Origin: Flavobacterium paronense
GTDB lineage: Bacteria; Bacteroidota; Bacteroidia; Flavobacteriales; Flavobacteriaceae
DNA: 64,000 nt
Assembly (NCBI RefSeq): GCF_030409795.1
Contig: NZ_JAUFQN010000019.1
Coordinates: 682,001-746,000, forward strand
Reading direction: 5' to 3'
Part shown: positions 35,309 to 44,204 of the stretch, in pieces
Numbering within the stretch: the first letter of the stretch is position 1
How the letters are laid out: every line of letters begins with the position of its first letter
Notes under the pieces: generated by a model
Told to the model about the DNA's origin: nothing
Database searches by the model: none
Seen by the model: only the letters and a program-made list of their open reading frames with translations
Translations under genes and position numbers: made by a program

Positions 35309-36580
35309 TTATCTCGTTATTGTCTGCTTTCTATCCGGTCCAACAGAAACAATCTTAATCGGAACTTCAACTTCTTTTTCGATGAACTCGATATAGTCTT
35401 TTAGCTCCTTAGGCAAACTTTCAAAAGTGGTTAAACCGGTCAAATCCTGTTTCCAGCCTTTGAATTCGGTGTAAATAGGAGTAACGTTTTCTTCTTCTAT
35501 ATTATAAGGCAAATGCTGAATTACTGCACCTTTGTAGTTGTATGCTGTAGCTACTTTTAGCGTATCAAATCCAGAAAGTACGTCGCCTTTCATCATCATT
35601 AGTTGGGTCACGCCATTAATTTGGATAGCATATTTCAAAGCCACTAAATCAAGCCAGCCACAACGTCTTTTTCTTCCGGTAACCGAACCAAATTCGTTAC
35701 CTACTCTTGCCATTACATCGCCAGCATCGCCAAAATCCTCAGTTGGAAATGGTCCGGAACCTACACGTGTAGTATACGCTTTGAAAATTCCATAAACTTC
35801 TTTGATTTTATTTGGAGCGATCCCTAAACCAGTGCAAGCGCCAGCAGCTGTGGTGTTTGATGAGGTTACAAACGGATAAGTTCCAAAGTCAACATCCAAT
35901 AACGAACCTTGTGCGCCTTCACAAAGAATAGATTTTCCAGCTTTTTGAGCTTGTGTTAAATATTCTTCGCTGTCAATAAAATCTAATTTTTTTAAGTCTT
36001 CAATGGCATCAAAGAATTCTTTTTCCAATTCGGGTAAGTTGTATTGAATATCGACATTATAAAATGCAATCATTGCTTCATGCTTGTCTGCCAAAGCGCG
36101 ATATCTTTCTTTGAAATCTTCTAATTCAATATCGCCTACGCGGATTCCGTTTCTTCCGGTCTTGTCCATATAAGTTGGTCCAATACCTTTTAGGGTTGAA
36201 CCAATTTTAGCCTTGCCTTTGGCTGCTTCAGAAGCTGCATCTAATAATCTATGCGTTGGTAGAATCAAATGCGCTTTTCTTGAAATAAACAATTTCGATT
36301 TTAAATCGAGATTGAATTTTGCCAAACCATCAATTTCACTTTTGAAAACGACTGGGTCAATCACCACACCATTTCCAATGAGGTTGATATTGTTCCCATG
36401 AAAAATCCCCGAAGGAATGGTTCTTAAAACGTGTTTGATGCCATCAAATTCTAAAGTATGTCCGGCATTTGGTCCGCCTTGAAAGCGAGCGATGATGTCG
36501 TAATTTGATGTAAGAACGTCAACAATTTTTCCTTTGCCTTCGTCGCCCCATTGTAATCCGAGTAGTAAATCTACGGTCAT
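35309..36580 (-). CDS. purA: Adenylosuccinate synthase
   Basis: GTP-dependent first step from IMP to AMP. 423 residues, full length. GLQWGDEGKGKIVD at residues 7-20 is the N-terminal GTP/IMP loop with the catalytic Asp. GGPNAGHT, IGSTLKGIGPTYMDKTGR, GAQGSLLDVDFGTYPFVTSS and TGRKRRCGWLD follow in order. It is co-directional with a small membrane protein, a Fur-family gene and the RelA/SpoT gene upstream. Its transcript runs into array B. Confidence 0.98.
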   Translation of the reverse strand: MTVDLLLGLQWGDEGKGKIVDVLTSNYDIIARFQGGPNAGHTLEFDGIKHVLRTIPSGIFHGNNINLIGNGVVIDPVVFKSEIDGLAKFNLDLKSKLFISRKAHLILPTHRLLDAASEAAKGKAKIGSTLKGIGPTYMDKTGRNGIRVGDIELEDFKERYRALADKHEAMIAFYNVDIQYNLPELEKEFFDAIEDLKKLDFIDSEEYLTQAQKAGKSILCEGAQGSLLDVDFGTYPFVTSSNTTAAGACTGLGIAPNKIKEVYGIFKAYTTRVGSGPFPTEDFGDAGDVMARVGNEFGSVTGRKRRCGWLDLVALKYAIQINGVTQLMMMKGDVLSGFDTLKVATAYNYKGAVIQHLPYNIEEENVTPIYTEFKGWKQDLTGLTTFESLPKELKDYIEFIEKEVEVPIKIVSVGPDRKQTITR

Positions 36581-36597
36581 TGTTTTGTGTTATGTAG

Positions 36598-36828
36598 TTA
36601 GTTGTCTTTTGGTTTTTGTTCACCTTTTTTTGTGAAAAAATCCACTTTTGCAAAATAATTAATTATGCCAAGAATTAATGCAGTTACCAATGCGGCTAAT
36701 ACTGTTTTTAAAACATACACTAAGTTAAATTCCTCAAACTTGTTCATTACAAGTCCGACAGCTTTAAAAACAATGTAAAAAGCAAAAACAAAAACAAAGG
36801 TTTTTTTAAAAAAGTCAATAGGCTCCAT
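36598..36828 (-). CDS. Small two-TM membrane protein
   Basis: 76 residues with hydrophobic segments at about 9-27 and 37-57 and a polar tail (TKKGEQKPKDN). It is three bp downstream of the Fur-family gene and 17 bp upstream of purA, so the three probably form one operon. No family recognised. Confidence 0.7.
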   Translation of the reverse strand: MEPIDFFKKTFVFVFAFYIVFKAVGLVMNKFEEFNLVYVLKTVLAALVTALILGIINYFAKVDFFTKKGEQKPKDN

Positions 36829-36831
36829 GTA

Positions 36832-37284
36832 TTATTCTTTTTTATTGGCGTAAAAGTAAAGCGAATGGTTGTGTATTTCAATACCAAATATTTCTTCAAT
36901 GGTTTGTTTTATGGTTTGAATTCGTGGGTCGCAAAACTCGATAACTTCTCCTGTATCTGTCATGATGATATGGTCGTGTTGTTTATCGAAATAAGACTTT
37001 TCATAATGTGCCTGATTTTGTCCAAACTGGTGTTTTCGAACCAAACCACAATCTAATAAAAGTTCGATAGTATTGTATAAGGTAGCACGTGATACTCGAT
37101 AGTTTTTGTTTTTCATTTTGATATACAAATTCTCGATGTCAAAATGCTCTTCGCTTTCATAAATCTCCTGAAGGATAGCATAGCGTTCAGGTGTTTTTCG
37201 GTGTCCTTTGTTTTCAAGATAAAGCGTAAAAACATTTTTTACGGTCTCTTGATTTTTAGTATTATCGGATGCAATTAGTGTCAT
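36832..37284 (-). CDS. Fur-family transcriptional regulator
   Basis: 150 residues. The N-terminal winged helix is clear ([42 protein letters not shown], the recognition helix). The C-terminal dimer domain has [22 protein letters not shown] at about 98-119, carrying the regulatory-metal histidines. The usual CxxC structural zinc site (DCG..) is TDTG here, and no C-terminal CxxC exists; only two cysteines are present. It may sense iron, zinc or peroxide, which cannot be decided from sequence. It is the first gene of a probable fur-orf-purA unit. Confidence 0.92.
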   Translation of the reverse strand: MTLIASDNTKNQETVKNVFTLYLENKGHRKTPERYAILQEIYESEEHFDIENLYIKMKNKNYRVSRATLYNTIELLLDCGLVRKHQFGQNQAHYEKSYFDKQHDHIIMTDTGEVIEFCDPRIQTIKQTIEEIFGIEIHNHSLYFYANKKE

Positions 37285-37365
37285 GGGTCAAAGATAGTTT
37301 TTAGTTTAAAAGTTTAAAAGTTTATGGGTTTAAAGTTTTAAACGAATTGTTGATAAGCACAAATT

Positions 37366-39585
37366 TTAATTAGTATAAACTCTCGTGACCTTATCTATTC
37401 CGTCAATTTTTTTAATGTTATCGATGAGTTTTTTCAAAATAGCATTATTCTGAACAATTACGGCCACTTGACCATAGAAAATTCCGGCTTCACCACTGAG
37501 GGAAATACTTTGAATATTTACATGCATATTATTGGATATTACTTTGGTCAATTCATTGGTCAATCCTAAACTATCCATACCCGTAATTTTAAGTATAGCT
37601 TTGAACTCTTGTTGTGAAGAGTCAATCCATTTGGCTTGCATAATTCGATAGGCATAATTGGACTGAAGCGCAATAGCATTTGGGCAATCTTTTTTGTGCA
37701 CTTTTATTCCTTCGTTGATGGTTATAAAACCAAAAACATCATCGCCTGGAATTGGGTTGCAACAAGACGATAATTTATAATCTAGTTTGTCACTTTCTGC
37801 ACCAAAAACAAGCATATCATAATTGTTACTCAATACAGGCTTATTAATTTCTTCCTGATTTGTACTGGGAGAACGCTTAATCTTGTTCTTGAAGAAATTC
37901 ATCAACGTATTGCTTTTTTGAGCAGCAAAATCTTTTAGCTGTTGGTTTTCTATAGAGCCAATTCCGGCCCGATAAAATAAATCCAAACTTGTTTTTAACT
38001 TAAAGAAATTGACCAATTCATTGACCACATTCTCGTTGATAGTGATTTTTAAATGTTTTAATTTTCGGGTCAATAATTCTTTTCCGTCTTCAGCAATTTT
38101 CTTGGTGTTCTCGTTAAGTACGTTTCTGATTTTATTTTTGGCTCTCGAAGTTGTTACATAATCAAGCCAGTTTACAGTAGGTTTTTGATGAACAGAAGTG
38201 ATGATTTCAATTTGATCACCGCTTTTTAATTCATGATTGAGCGGAACTAATTTTCCGTTAACACGAGTTCCACGGGTTTTGATTCCAATTTCAGAGTGAA
38301 TACTAAAAGCAAAGTCGAGAGATGTTGCTCCTTTAGGCAAAGATTTTATTTCTCCCTTTGGAGTAAAAACAAAGATTTCTTTAGCATACAAATTCATTTT
38401 GAAATCTTCAACGAAATCAACTGCATTGGTTTCAGAACTTTCTAAGGCTTCTTTCAAAAGATTAAGCCAAGTGTCTAAACCACTTTCTTCGGTGGCGCCA
38501 TTTTTATATTTGTAATGTGCAGCATATCCTTTTTCAGCAATTTCATCCATGCGTTCACTTCGCACCTGAATTTCTACCCAACGCCCTTTTGGTCCCATAA
38601 CGGTAATATGCAAGGCTTCGTAGCCAGTTGATTTTGGCGAAGAAATCCAATCACGCAAACGACTCGGACTTGGACGATAATGGTCAGTAACAATCGAATA
38701 TATTTTCCAAGCCAGGAATTTTTCATCGTGAAGATTTGATTTGTAGATAATTCGTAGCGCAAATTTGTCATAAACTTCATCAAAAGTTACGTTTTGCGCC
38801 GCCATTTTTCTTCGGATAGAATAAATAGATTTTGGCCTACCTTTTATGGTATATTCAACACCTTCACTGTCTAATGATTTTTTTAAAACTTCAGAAATGG
38901 TTTTGATATACTCGTCTTGCTCTTCTTTGGTTTCTTTTATTTTGCTGACAATATCCTTGAAAATTTCGGGCTCGGTATATTTTAATCCTAAATCTTCCAG
39001 TTTGGTTTTGATGTTGTAAAGTCCCAATCGATGGGCGAGTGGTGCATAAATATATAAAGTTTCGGAGGCAATCTTTATTTGTTTATCATTAGCCATAGAA
39101 TCCATGGTTTGCATATTGTGCAACCGGTCGGCTATTTTGATTAAAATCACACGAACATCATCATTCAAAGTCAAGAGCATCTTACGAAAGTTCTCCGCTT
39201 GCATTGAAATATTCATATCTTTTTTGACCTGAGAAATTTTGGTCAAACCCTCAACTAATTGTGCAATTTTTGGATTGAATTTCTTTTCGATATCTTCAAT
39301 GGTGACATCAGTATCTTCTACTACATCGTGCATTAAGGCGGCAGCAATACTTGTGGCGCCAAGTCCAATTTCGGATGCTACAATTTTGGCAACACCAATG
39401 GGATGAAAAATATAGGCTTCCCCTGATTTTCGACGCTGATTTTTATGTGCTTCAACAGCAACATCAAAGGCTTTTCGAATGAGTTTTTTATCAGAATCGG
39501 TAAGTGTTTGATAACTTATGCGAAGTAATTCTTTGTATTCTCGGGCAATGGCTTTTTTTTCTTCTTCTAAATCTATTTCAATCAT
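37366..39585 (-). CDS. rsh: Bifunctional (p)ppGpp synthetase/hydrolase (RelA/SpoT, Rsh)
   Basis: About 739 residues from ATG 39585 (MIEIDLEEE). A TTG four codons upstream is possible but less likely. The order is: HD hydrolase domain with HPIGVAK and ALMHDVVEDTD (intact HD and ED motifs, so hydrolase-competent); synthetase domain with GRPKSIYSIRRKM and GYEALHITVMGPKGRWVEIQ (intact substrate loop); TGS domain at about 400-460 (IFVFTPKGEIKSLPKGATSLDFA); zinc-finger-like and C-terminal ACT domains. The stringent-response alarmone is controlled in both directions. It is isolated by 81 bp from fur. Confidence 0.96.
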   Translation of the reverse strand: MIEIDLEEEKKAIAREYKELLRISYQTLTDSDKKLIRKAFDVAVEAHKNQRRKSGEAYIFHPIGVAKIVASEIGLGATSIAAALMHDVVEDTDVTIEDIEKKFNPKIAQLVEGLTKISQVKKDMNISMQAENFRKMLLTLNDDVRVILIKIADRLHNMQTMDSMANDKQIKIASETLYIYAPLAHRLGLYNIKTKLEDLGLKYTEPEIFKDIVSKIKETKEEQDEYIKTISEVLKKSLDSEGVEYTIKGRPKSIYSIRRKMAAQNVTFDEVYDKFALRIIYKSNLHDEKFLAWKIYSIVTDHYRPSPSRLRDWISSPKSTGYEALHITVMGPKGRWVEIQVRSERMDEIAEKGYAAHYKYKNGATEESGLDTWLNLLKEALESSETNAVDFVEDFKMNLYAKEIFVFTPKGEIKSLPKGATSLDFAFSIHSEIGIKTRGTRVNGKLVPLNHELKSGDQIEIITSVHQKPTVNWLDYVTTSRAKNKIRNVLNENTKKIAEDGKELLTRKLKHLKITINENVVNELVNFFKLKTSLDLFYRAGIGSIENQQLKDFAAQKSNTLMNFFKNKIKRSPSTNQEEINKPVLSNNYDMLVFGAESDKLDYKLSSCCNPIPGDDVFGFITINEGIKVHKKDCPNAIALQSNYAYRIMQAKWIDSSQQEFKAILKITGMDSLGLTNELTKVISNNMHVNIQSISLSGEAGIFYGQVAVIVQNNAILKKLIDNIKKIDGIDKVTRVYTN

Positions 39586-39684
39586 AGCATGTTTCAATCA
39601 ATTCCTAAAATTAGATATAACTAATTTAATAACCAAATCAAAATCCCCAAATTGTAGAACCATTGTGAACTTCGTGTTTAAGAA

Positions 39685-40473
39685 TCAAAATCCACGTTGT
39701 CTTTTAGCCTCAAAAATTAATATCGCAGCTGCAACAGAAACGTTCATGCTGTCAATTTCGCCTTGCATCGGAATGATGATGTTATGCGTTGCTTTTTCAC
39801 GCCAAAGTTCCGATAATCCAGTCGCTTCAGTACCAACAACTAAAGCGGTTGGAGTTTTGTAATCTTGAGTATAGTATGAAGTAGAATTTTGCAATGTAGC
39901 ACTATAGAAATTGATATTGTTTTGGATTAAAAAATCAATCACTTCTTCTGTTGTACCTGTTGCGATTTGATTGGTAAACAAACAGCCTACACTGGAACGA
40001 ACAATATTCGGATTGTATAAATCGGTTTTTGGATTAGCAATAATAACAGCGTCTACTTTTGCGGCATCACAAGTGCGAAGAACCGCTCCAATATTACCAG
40101 GTTTTTCAATGGCTTCCATTATTAAGAGTAATGGATTTTTAGGAAGTTTTAAATCAGACAATTGGAGTGATTTTGTTTTGGCTACAGCCAGAATTCCTTC
40201 GGTTGTGTCGCGATAAGCTAGCTTTTGGTAGATTTCTTTTGAGATTTCAATTATTTGACTATTAGATTTTTGGATTTTTGGATTATTAGAAAAATCGTTT
40301 ACTTCGTTACAAATTAGGAAGGACTCAATTTCGTAATTTCCTTTTAATGCTAATTCTATTTCGCGCATGCCTTCAATCAAAAATGTACCAGACTGTTTTC
40401 GAGCTTTTGCTTTTTCCTGAAGTTGAAGCAATGACTTTATATACGGATTTTGAGCGGAGGTAATTTGTTTCAT
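39685..40473 (-). CDS. TrmH/SpoU-family RNA methyltransferase
   Basis: 262 residues from ATG 40473 (KQITSAQNPYIKSL, a standard family opening). A longer reading starting GTG at 40578 adds a basic, non-conserved leader and is rejected. The SPOUT knot is in the C-terminal half: LLLIMEAIEKPGNIGAVLRT, ANPKTDLYNPNIVRSSVG, ALVVGTEATGLSE and IIPMQGEIDSMNVSVAAAIL are motifs 1-3. It methylates a 2'-O ribose in rRNA or tRNA; the site is unknown. Residues around 77-88 (NNPKIQKSNSQ) are low-complexity and coincide with a dispersed DNA repeat. Confidence 0.93.
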   Translation of the reverse strand: MKQITSAQNPYIKSLLQLQEKAKARKQSGTFLIEGMREIELALKGNYEIESFLICNEVNDFSNNPKIQKSNSQIIEISKEIYQKLAYRDTTEGILAVAKTKSLQLSDLKLPKNPLLLIMEAIEKPGNIGAVLRTCDAAKVDAVIIANPKTDLYNPNIVRSSVGCLFTNQIATGTTEEVIDFLIQNNINFYSATLQNSTSYYTQDYKTPTALVVGTEATGLSELWREKATHNIIIPMQGEIDSMNVSVAAAILIFEAKRQRGF

Positions 40474-40563
40474 AGTGTTAATTGACAAGTCAAATATACA
40501 GCGTTTTTTTAATGATTTTAATACATTATTATCTAATAAAATTAATGCTATTTGAGTTTTTTT

Positions 40564-40653
40564 GCCACAGATTTTCACAGATTAAACGGATTTTATTCAT
40601 TACTCCAAACAAAATCTGTGTAAATCCATCGCAATCTGTTTTATCCGTGTGCC
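40564..40653. repeat. Intergenic inverted repeat with AATCTGTG/CACAGATT arms
   Basis: GCCACAGATTTTCACAGATT on the left pairs imperfectly with AATCTGTTTTATCCGTGTGCC on the right, and AAATCTGTGTAAATCC lies between. The arms consist of the short unit CACAGATTnn repeated. I recall very similar CACAGATT/AATCTGTG elements scattered between genes in flavobacterial genomes, so this is probably a REP-like element, not a gene-specific site. Confidence 0.6.
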
Positions 40654-40743
40654 ATTTATAAACTTGGTGTTGAATGTTATTTTTCTACGAACATCAATAA
40701 AAATAACTGCTTAGAACTTCTGTCATAATTGTTTTATTGGACA

Positions 40744-42534
40744 TCAATGATTTAAATATAAAAAACCTTGCAAAGGTTCAGGATAATCAATATCGTTTAA
40801 AAACAACAAATAAAAATAGGTACCATCGGGTGCGTTTTTACTGCCAACACCTTCTTTAACATTACCATCCCAATCTTCGGTGTTTTGATTTCCGGTCCAA
40901 AGTAATCTTCCCCAACGGCTGTAGATTTCAAGTTTAAAATTCAGAAAGATATCACGCAAACCACCAATAAAAAAAGTGTCATTATAGCTATCATTATTAG
41001 CCGAAACATAATTATATACTGTTGGAGGACAATTTCGTGTAGTCAGTAAAAACGAAGTAATGCTAAAACAATGTTGATTGGAAACACGAACAAAAATTTC
41101 TTTCGGAGTAGCTGTTGTAATATAACTTGATGTATTCAAAATTGTATTTACATCAGCGTCAGCATTGTCAAGTGTTTCATAAAAATGCACAGTGTCTTCT
41201 GGATTTGTTTTTACCAAATCTTTATAAGCAGAAAAATCAAAAGTCCCACGCGTAAAACCTTCATTGCAAACTAATAAATTTTCTAAAGAATTAAAAGTTG
41301 GAGTAAACCATAACGAATCATTTATAATAGAAGTATTGTTGTTTTCATTTAATTCGGCCACGATTCCTGTTCCGTTTCCGGTATCATCAACAACAAATTT
41401 TAGTTCGAAATTAGAGACAACATTGTCGGGCAAAACAATCGTAATTTGGCTTACAATTGAGCCACCAATTGGAATATCAGCTGGTGTTGTTATGGTCTGA
41501 AATAGTTGTCCATCGATGTAAATCGAAACTGAAGTTCCAGCTGGCAAAGGATTAGTGCAATTTAAATTGGAAACAGTATAATTTACCACGATAGTTTTCG
41601 AATCACATTGTTTTTCAACCGAATCTATCGAAATAGTTGCGTCGGGTAATTGACTGTTTAATTTGGTCACAACCGTATTTATCATCACAAAATCCTGGAA
41701 AGAAGTTAGTGAAATCTCTGCACTCGTATCGCCAATAGCTATATTGTTTTGAATATCATAAATATCCAAATCCATGTTGTACAAAGTTGAACTACCGGTT
41801 ACCGAATTTGTACCATTGAAAACATTATTTGGAGGATTTAAAGTATTGCTTAACAAGGTTCCGTTCATTCTGAATTGTTCTGTTGCCAAGCCAGAATCGC
41901 CTTCCCAAGCAACAAAGCCTACTTTAGAATTATTGTCATCAATGACATTTAAACTATTTAAAGTAATCGATAATTCATCGGGAACACCTTGCAAACCATC
42001 ATAAACGTTCACTTGATTTAATGGAAGCATGTCATTTTTATAAATAATTACAATGGCCCATCCGGCAAAATTGGTTCTTCGTTGAAAATGCAACTCTTCA
42101 AATGCCGAAATATCTAAATTGGAGAGTGTGTAATCGCCATTTCCGGCAGCTTGAATAAGAGAAGTAATATCTTTAAAAGCACTGAAATAGGTAAATGGAA
42201 TATCATTAAATACTCTAACAAATGAAAAGGTTCTATCAGGAGTTATAGTATCTGAATTCAAATTTACTTCAAAATCACCATCGCCACTTCCGGCCCAATA
42301 CAGATAGGCTTTTTCGATTACATCTGTTGAATTTAAAGAAAGTGTTGCTGTAGATGAAGTGGTTGTAACCAATTCAAAAGTCGTGTTGTTTTCTGCAGTA
42401 TTCATGGTGTTGCCTATGAATGTAAAATCATAACGGCCATTGAATTGGTTGTACAACGATACATTTTGTCCATTAGTTTTAAAAATGAAACAAACAAGTA
42501 CAATAAAAAAGAAAAAATGTCGTTTTAATTTCAA
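40744..42534 (-). CDS. Surface protein with T9SS type B (gliding motility-associated) C-terminal domain
   Basis: 596 residues; signal peptide ending FKTNGQ. The start is TTG: a stop lies a few codons upstream and no ATG precedes residue 44. Residues about 25-290 form a beta-rich domain (EKAYLYWAGSGDGDFEVNL; GWAIVIIYKNDMLPLNQVNVYDGL). A CARDB-like segment follows at about 296-400 (IDSVEKQCDSKTIVVNYTVSNLN). The tail from about 505 (NYVSANNDSYNDTFFIGGL, LEIYSRWGRLLW, DGTYFYLL) is the CHU_C/type B sorting domain, which directs T9SS export and attachment. The role is unknown. It is divergent from the glycan cluster. Confidence 0.88.
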   Translation of the reverse strand: MKLKRHFFFFIVLVCFIFKTNGQNVSLYNQFNGRYDFTFIGNTMNTAENNTTFELVTTTSSTATLSLNSTDVIEKAYLYWAGSGDGDFEVNLNSDTITPDRTFSFVRVFNDIPFTYFSAFKDITSLIQAAGNGDYTLSNLDISAFEELHFQRRTNFAGWAIVIIYKNDMLPLNQVNVYDGLQGVPDELSITLNSLNVIDDNNSKVGFVAWEGDSGLATEQFRMNGTLLSNTLNPPNNVFNGTNSVTGSSTLYNMDLDIYDIQNNIAIGDTSAEISLTSFQDFVMINTVVTKLNSQLPDATISIDSVEKQCDSKTIVVNYTVSNLNCTNPLPAGTSVSIYIDGQLFQTITTPADIPIGGSIVSQITIVLPDNVVSNFELKFVVDDTGNGTGIVAELNENNNTSIINDSLWFTPTFNSLENLLVCNEGFTRGTFDFSAYKDLVKTNPEDTVHFYETLDNADADVNTILNTSSYITTATPKEIFVRVSNQHCFSITSFLLTTRNCPPTVYNYVSANNDSYNDTFFIGGLRDIFLNFKLEIYSRWGRLLWTGNQNTEDWDGNVKEGVGSKNAPDGTYFYLLFLNDIDYPEPLQGFLYLNH

Positions 42535-42645
42535 AGTAAAAACGTTAAGAAGATAAAATTAAACAATATTTTTGAAAATTGAATTTTTAATAGGAACGAC
42601 TTTTTTAAAATAAATGTTTAATTTTCCGACGTTTAAAAGCTACTT

Positions 42646-43623
42646 GTGAAAAACTATTCTGTTCGACGATATACTTTAGATGATTATGCTATTTGGAACG
42701 ACTTTGTGAGTAGTGCCAAAAATGCTACATTTCTTTTTCATCGCGATTTTATGGAATACCATTCCGATAGGTTTCAGGATTTTTCTTTGTTGGTTTTTGA
42801 AGGTGAAGAATTGGTTTCAGTTCTTCCAGCTAATAGAGTAGGAGATACTGTTTTTTCTCATCAAGGACTGACTTATGGTGGCGTTGTTTTACAGCCAAAA
42901 TCTAAATTATACGATACTATTTTTGTGTTTAGAGCCATTTTAAAATTTCTATGCGACACTAAAATTTCTAAACTCTTTTTAAAACAAATTCCAACTATAT
43001 ATTGTGATTATTCTTCTGATGAAATCAACTATTTAGCACACATTTGTAAAGGGAATGTAGTAATGAAGCATAATGTCTCCGTTATAACTCTTAATCAAAA
43101 GAGGTTGATTTCAAAATCAAGAAGAGAATGTGTAAATAGAGGGAGAAAACTGGAATTAGATATAAGAGAAGATAATAAAATTGAGTTGTTCTGGAACGAT
43201 TTATTAATTCCGAATTTAAGAGATAAATACCATTCAAAACCAGTTCATTCTGCAGAAGAAATTATAGCATTAAAAAATAAATTTCCAGATAACATAAGAC
43301 ATTTTAATGTTTATAAAGATGATAAATTAGTATGTGGCACTACGCTTTTCATCACAAAAAAAGTAGTTAAACCACAATACATTGCAGGAAGTGAAAGCAA
43401 TAATGAATTAGGAAGTATTGATTTTTTGTATGATTTCTTAATCAATGAAATTGCAAATGGAAAAGATTATTTTGATTTTGGTCCATCTCATGAAAATAAC
43501 GGCTTGCAGATAGTAAAGAGTATAAATTTTTGGAAGGAAAGTTTTGGGGCAAATTCATTAATTCAGGATTTTTACGAAATCGAAACTTCTAATTTTGGAC
43601 TATTAGATACTATATTAATTTAA
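42646..43623 (+). CDS. FemAB/GNAT-like acyl- or aminoacyl-transferase
   Basis: 325 residues with a GTG start; no ATG is available before conserved sequence (ATFLFHRDFMEYHSDRFQDF). The double-GNAT fold of FemAB-like proteins is suggested by LVSVLPANRVGDTVFSHQG in the N-half. The C-half has KDDKLVCGTTLFITKKVVKPQY and DYFDFGPSHENNGLQIVKSI. Relatives modify peptidoglycan bridges or transfer amino acids or acyl groups to surface glycans. Placement at the head of a glycan cluster favours decoration of a surface polymer, which is inference. The next gene starts 10 bp after its stop. Confidence 0.8.
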   Translation: MKNYSVRRYTLDDYAIWNDFVSSAKNATFLFHRDFMEYHSDRFQDFSLLVFEGEELVSVLPANRVGDTVFSHQGLTYGGVVLQPKSKLYDTIFVFRAILKFLCDTKISKLFLKQIPTIYCDYSSDEINYLAHICKGNVVMKHNVSVITLNQKRLISKSRRECVNRGRKLELDIREDNKIELFWNDLLIPNLRDKYHSKPVHSAEEIIALKNKFPDNIRHFNVYKDDKLVCGTTLFITKKVVKPQYIAGSESNNELGSIDFLYDFLINEIANGKDYFDFGPSHENNGLQIVKSINFWKESFGANSLIQDFYEIETSNFGLLDTILI

Positions 43624-43633
43624 AAATCATATT

Positions 43634-44203
43634 GTGAATATTACTTACAGAATAAAATTTTTCCTCTTTGTTACGTTGCGAATTTGGAAATATAAATTCC
43701 TCTCTGATTGCAAACGCGTATCGGGAAAACCTAACTTATACTTGCCACTTTTATTAAATGGAAGAGGTAAAATTCAGTTTGGTAAAAATTTTCAAAACGG
43801 AGTTAGTGCTGCTCATTTTACTTATTCGACTTATAATTATATTCTCTCTCTAGAAGAAGATAGCGAAGTAGTTATTGGTGATAATGTAGTGATGGCAAAT
43901 GGTGCATCCATTCAAGCGGTTTCTAAAATCATTTTAGAAGACAACGTTATGATTGGTATAAATTGTTTCCTGGTTGATACAGACGGACATGATTTAGATC
44001 CAGAAAAACGAATGACCGGAATTGCAAAATCTGCTCCGATTACCATTAAAAAAAATGTTGTTGTTTATTATAATTCCGTTGTTTTTAAAGGCGTAACCAT
44101 TGGTGAAAATTCAGTAATTGGGGCTTGTTCTGTAGTTACTAAAGATATACCGCCTAATGTTTTTGCAGCAGGAAATCCGGCACGCGTAATCAGAAATCTT
44201 TAA
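43634..44203 (+). CDS. Hexapeptide-repeat (LbetaH) acyltransferase
   Basis: 189 residues with a GTG start, since no earlier ATG exists. Left-handed beta-helix hexads begin at about residue 70 (EVVIGDNVVMANGASIQAVS; IILEDNVMIGINCFLVDTDGHD). The tail (VVFKGVTIGENSVIGACSVV, TKDIPPNVFAAGNPARVI) is typical of sugar O-acetyltransferases (WcaF/NodL-like). The N-terminal 30 residues are basic and hydrophobic. It probably O-acylates a sugar of the surface glycan. The flippase gene begins one base after its stop. Confidence 0.88.
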   Translation: MNITYRIKFFLFVTLRIWKYKFLSDCKRVSGKPNLYLPLLLNGRGKIQFGKNFQNGVSAAHFTYSTYNYILSLEEDSEVVIGDNVVMANGASIQAVSKIILEDNVMIGINCFLVDTDGHDLDPEKRMTGIAKSAPITIKKNVVVYYNSVVFKGVTIGENSVIGACSVVTKDIPPNVFAAGNPARVIRNL

Positions 44204-44204
44204 T

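Noticed and set aside
39586-39597. TTG start for the RelA/SpoT gene
   Set aside because: An ATG four codons later is adequate and matches typical family starts.
40474-40578. GTG-started N-terminal extension of the TrmH-type methyltransferase
   Set aside because: The family begins at the internal ATG (KQITSAQNPYIK); the extension is non-conserved and overlaps the intergenic repeat.
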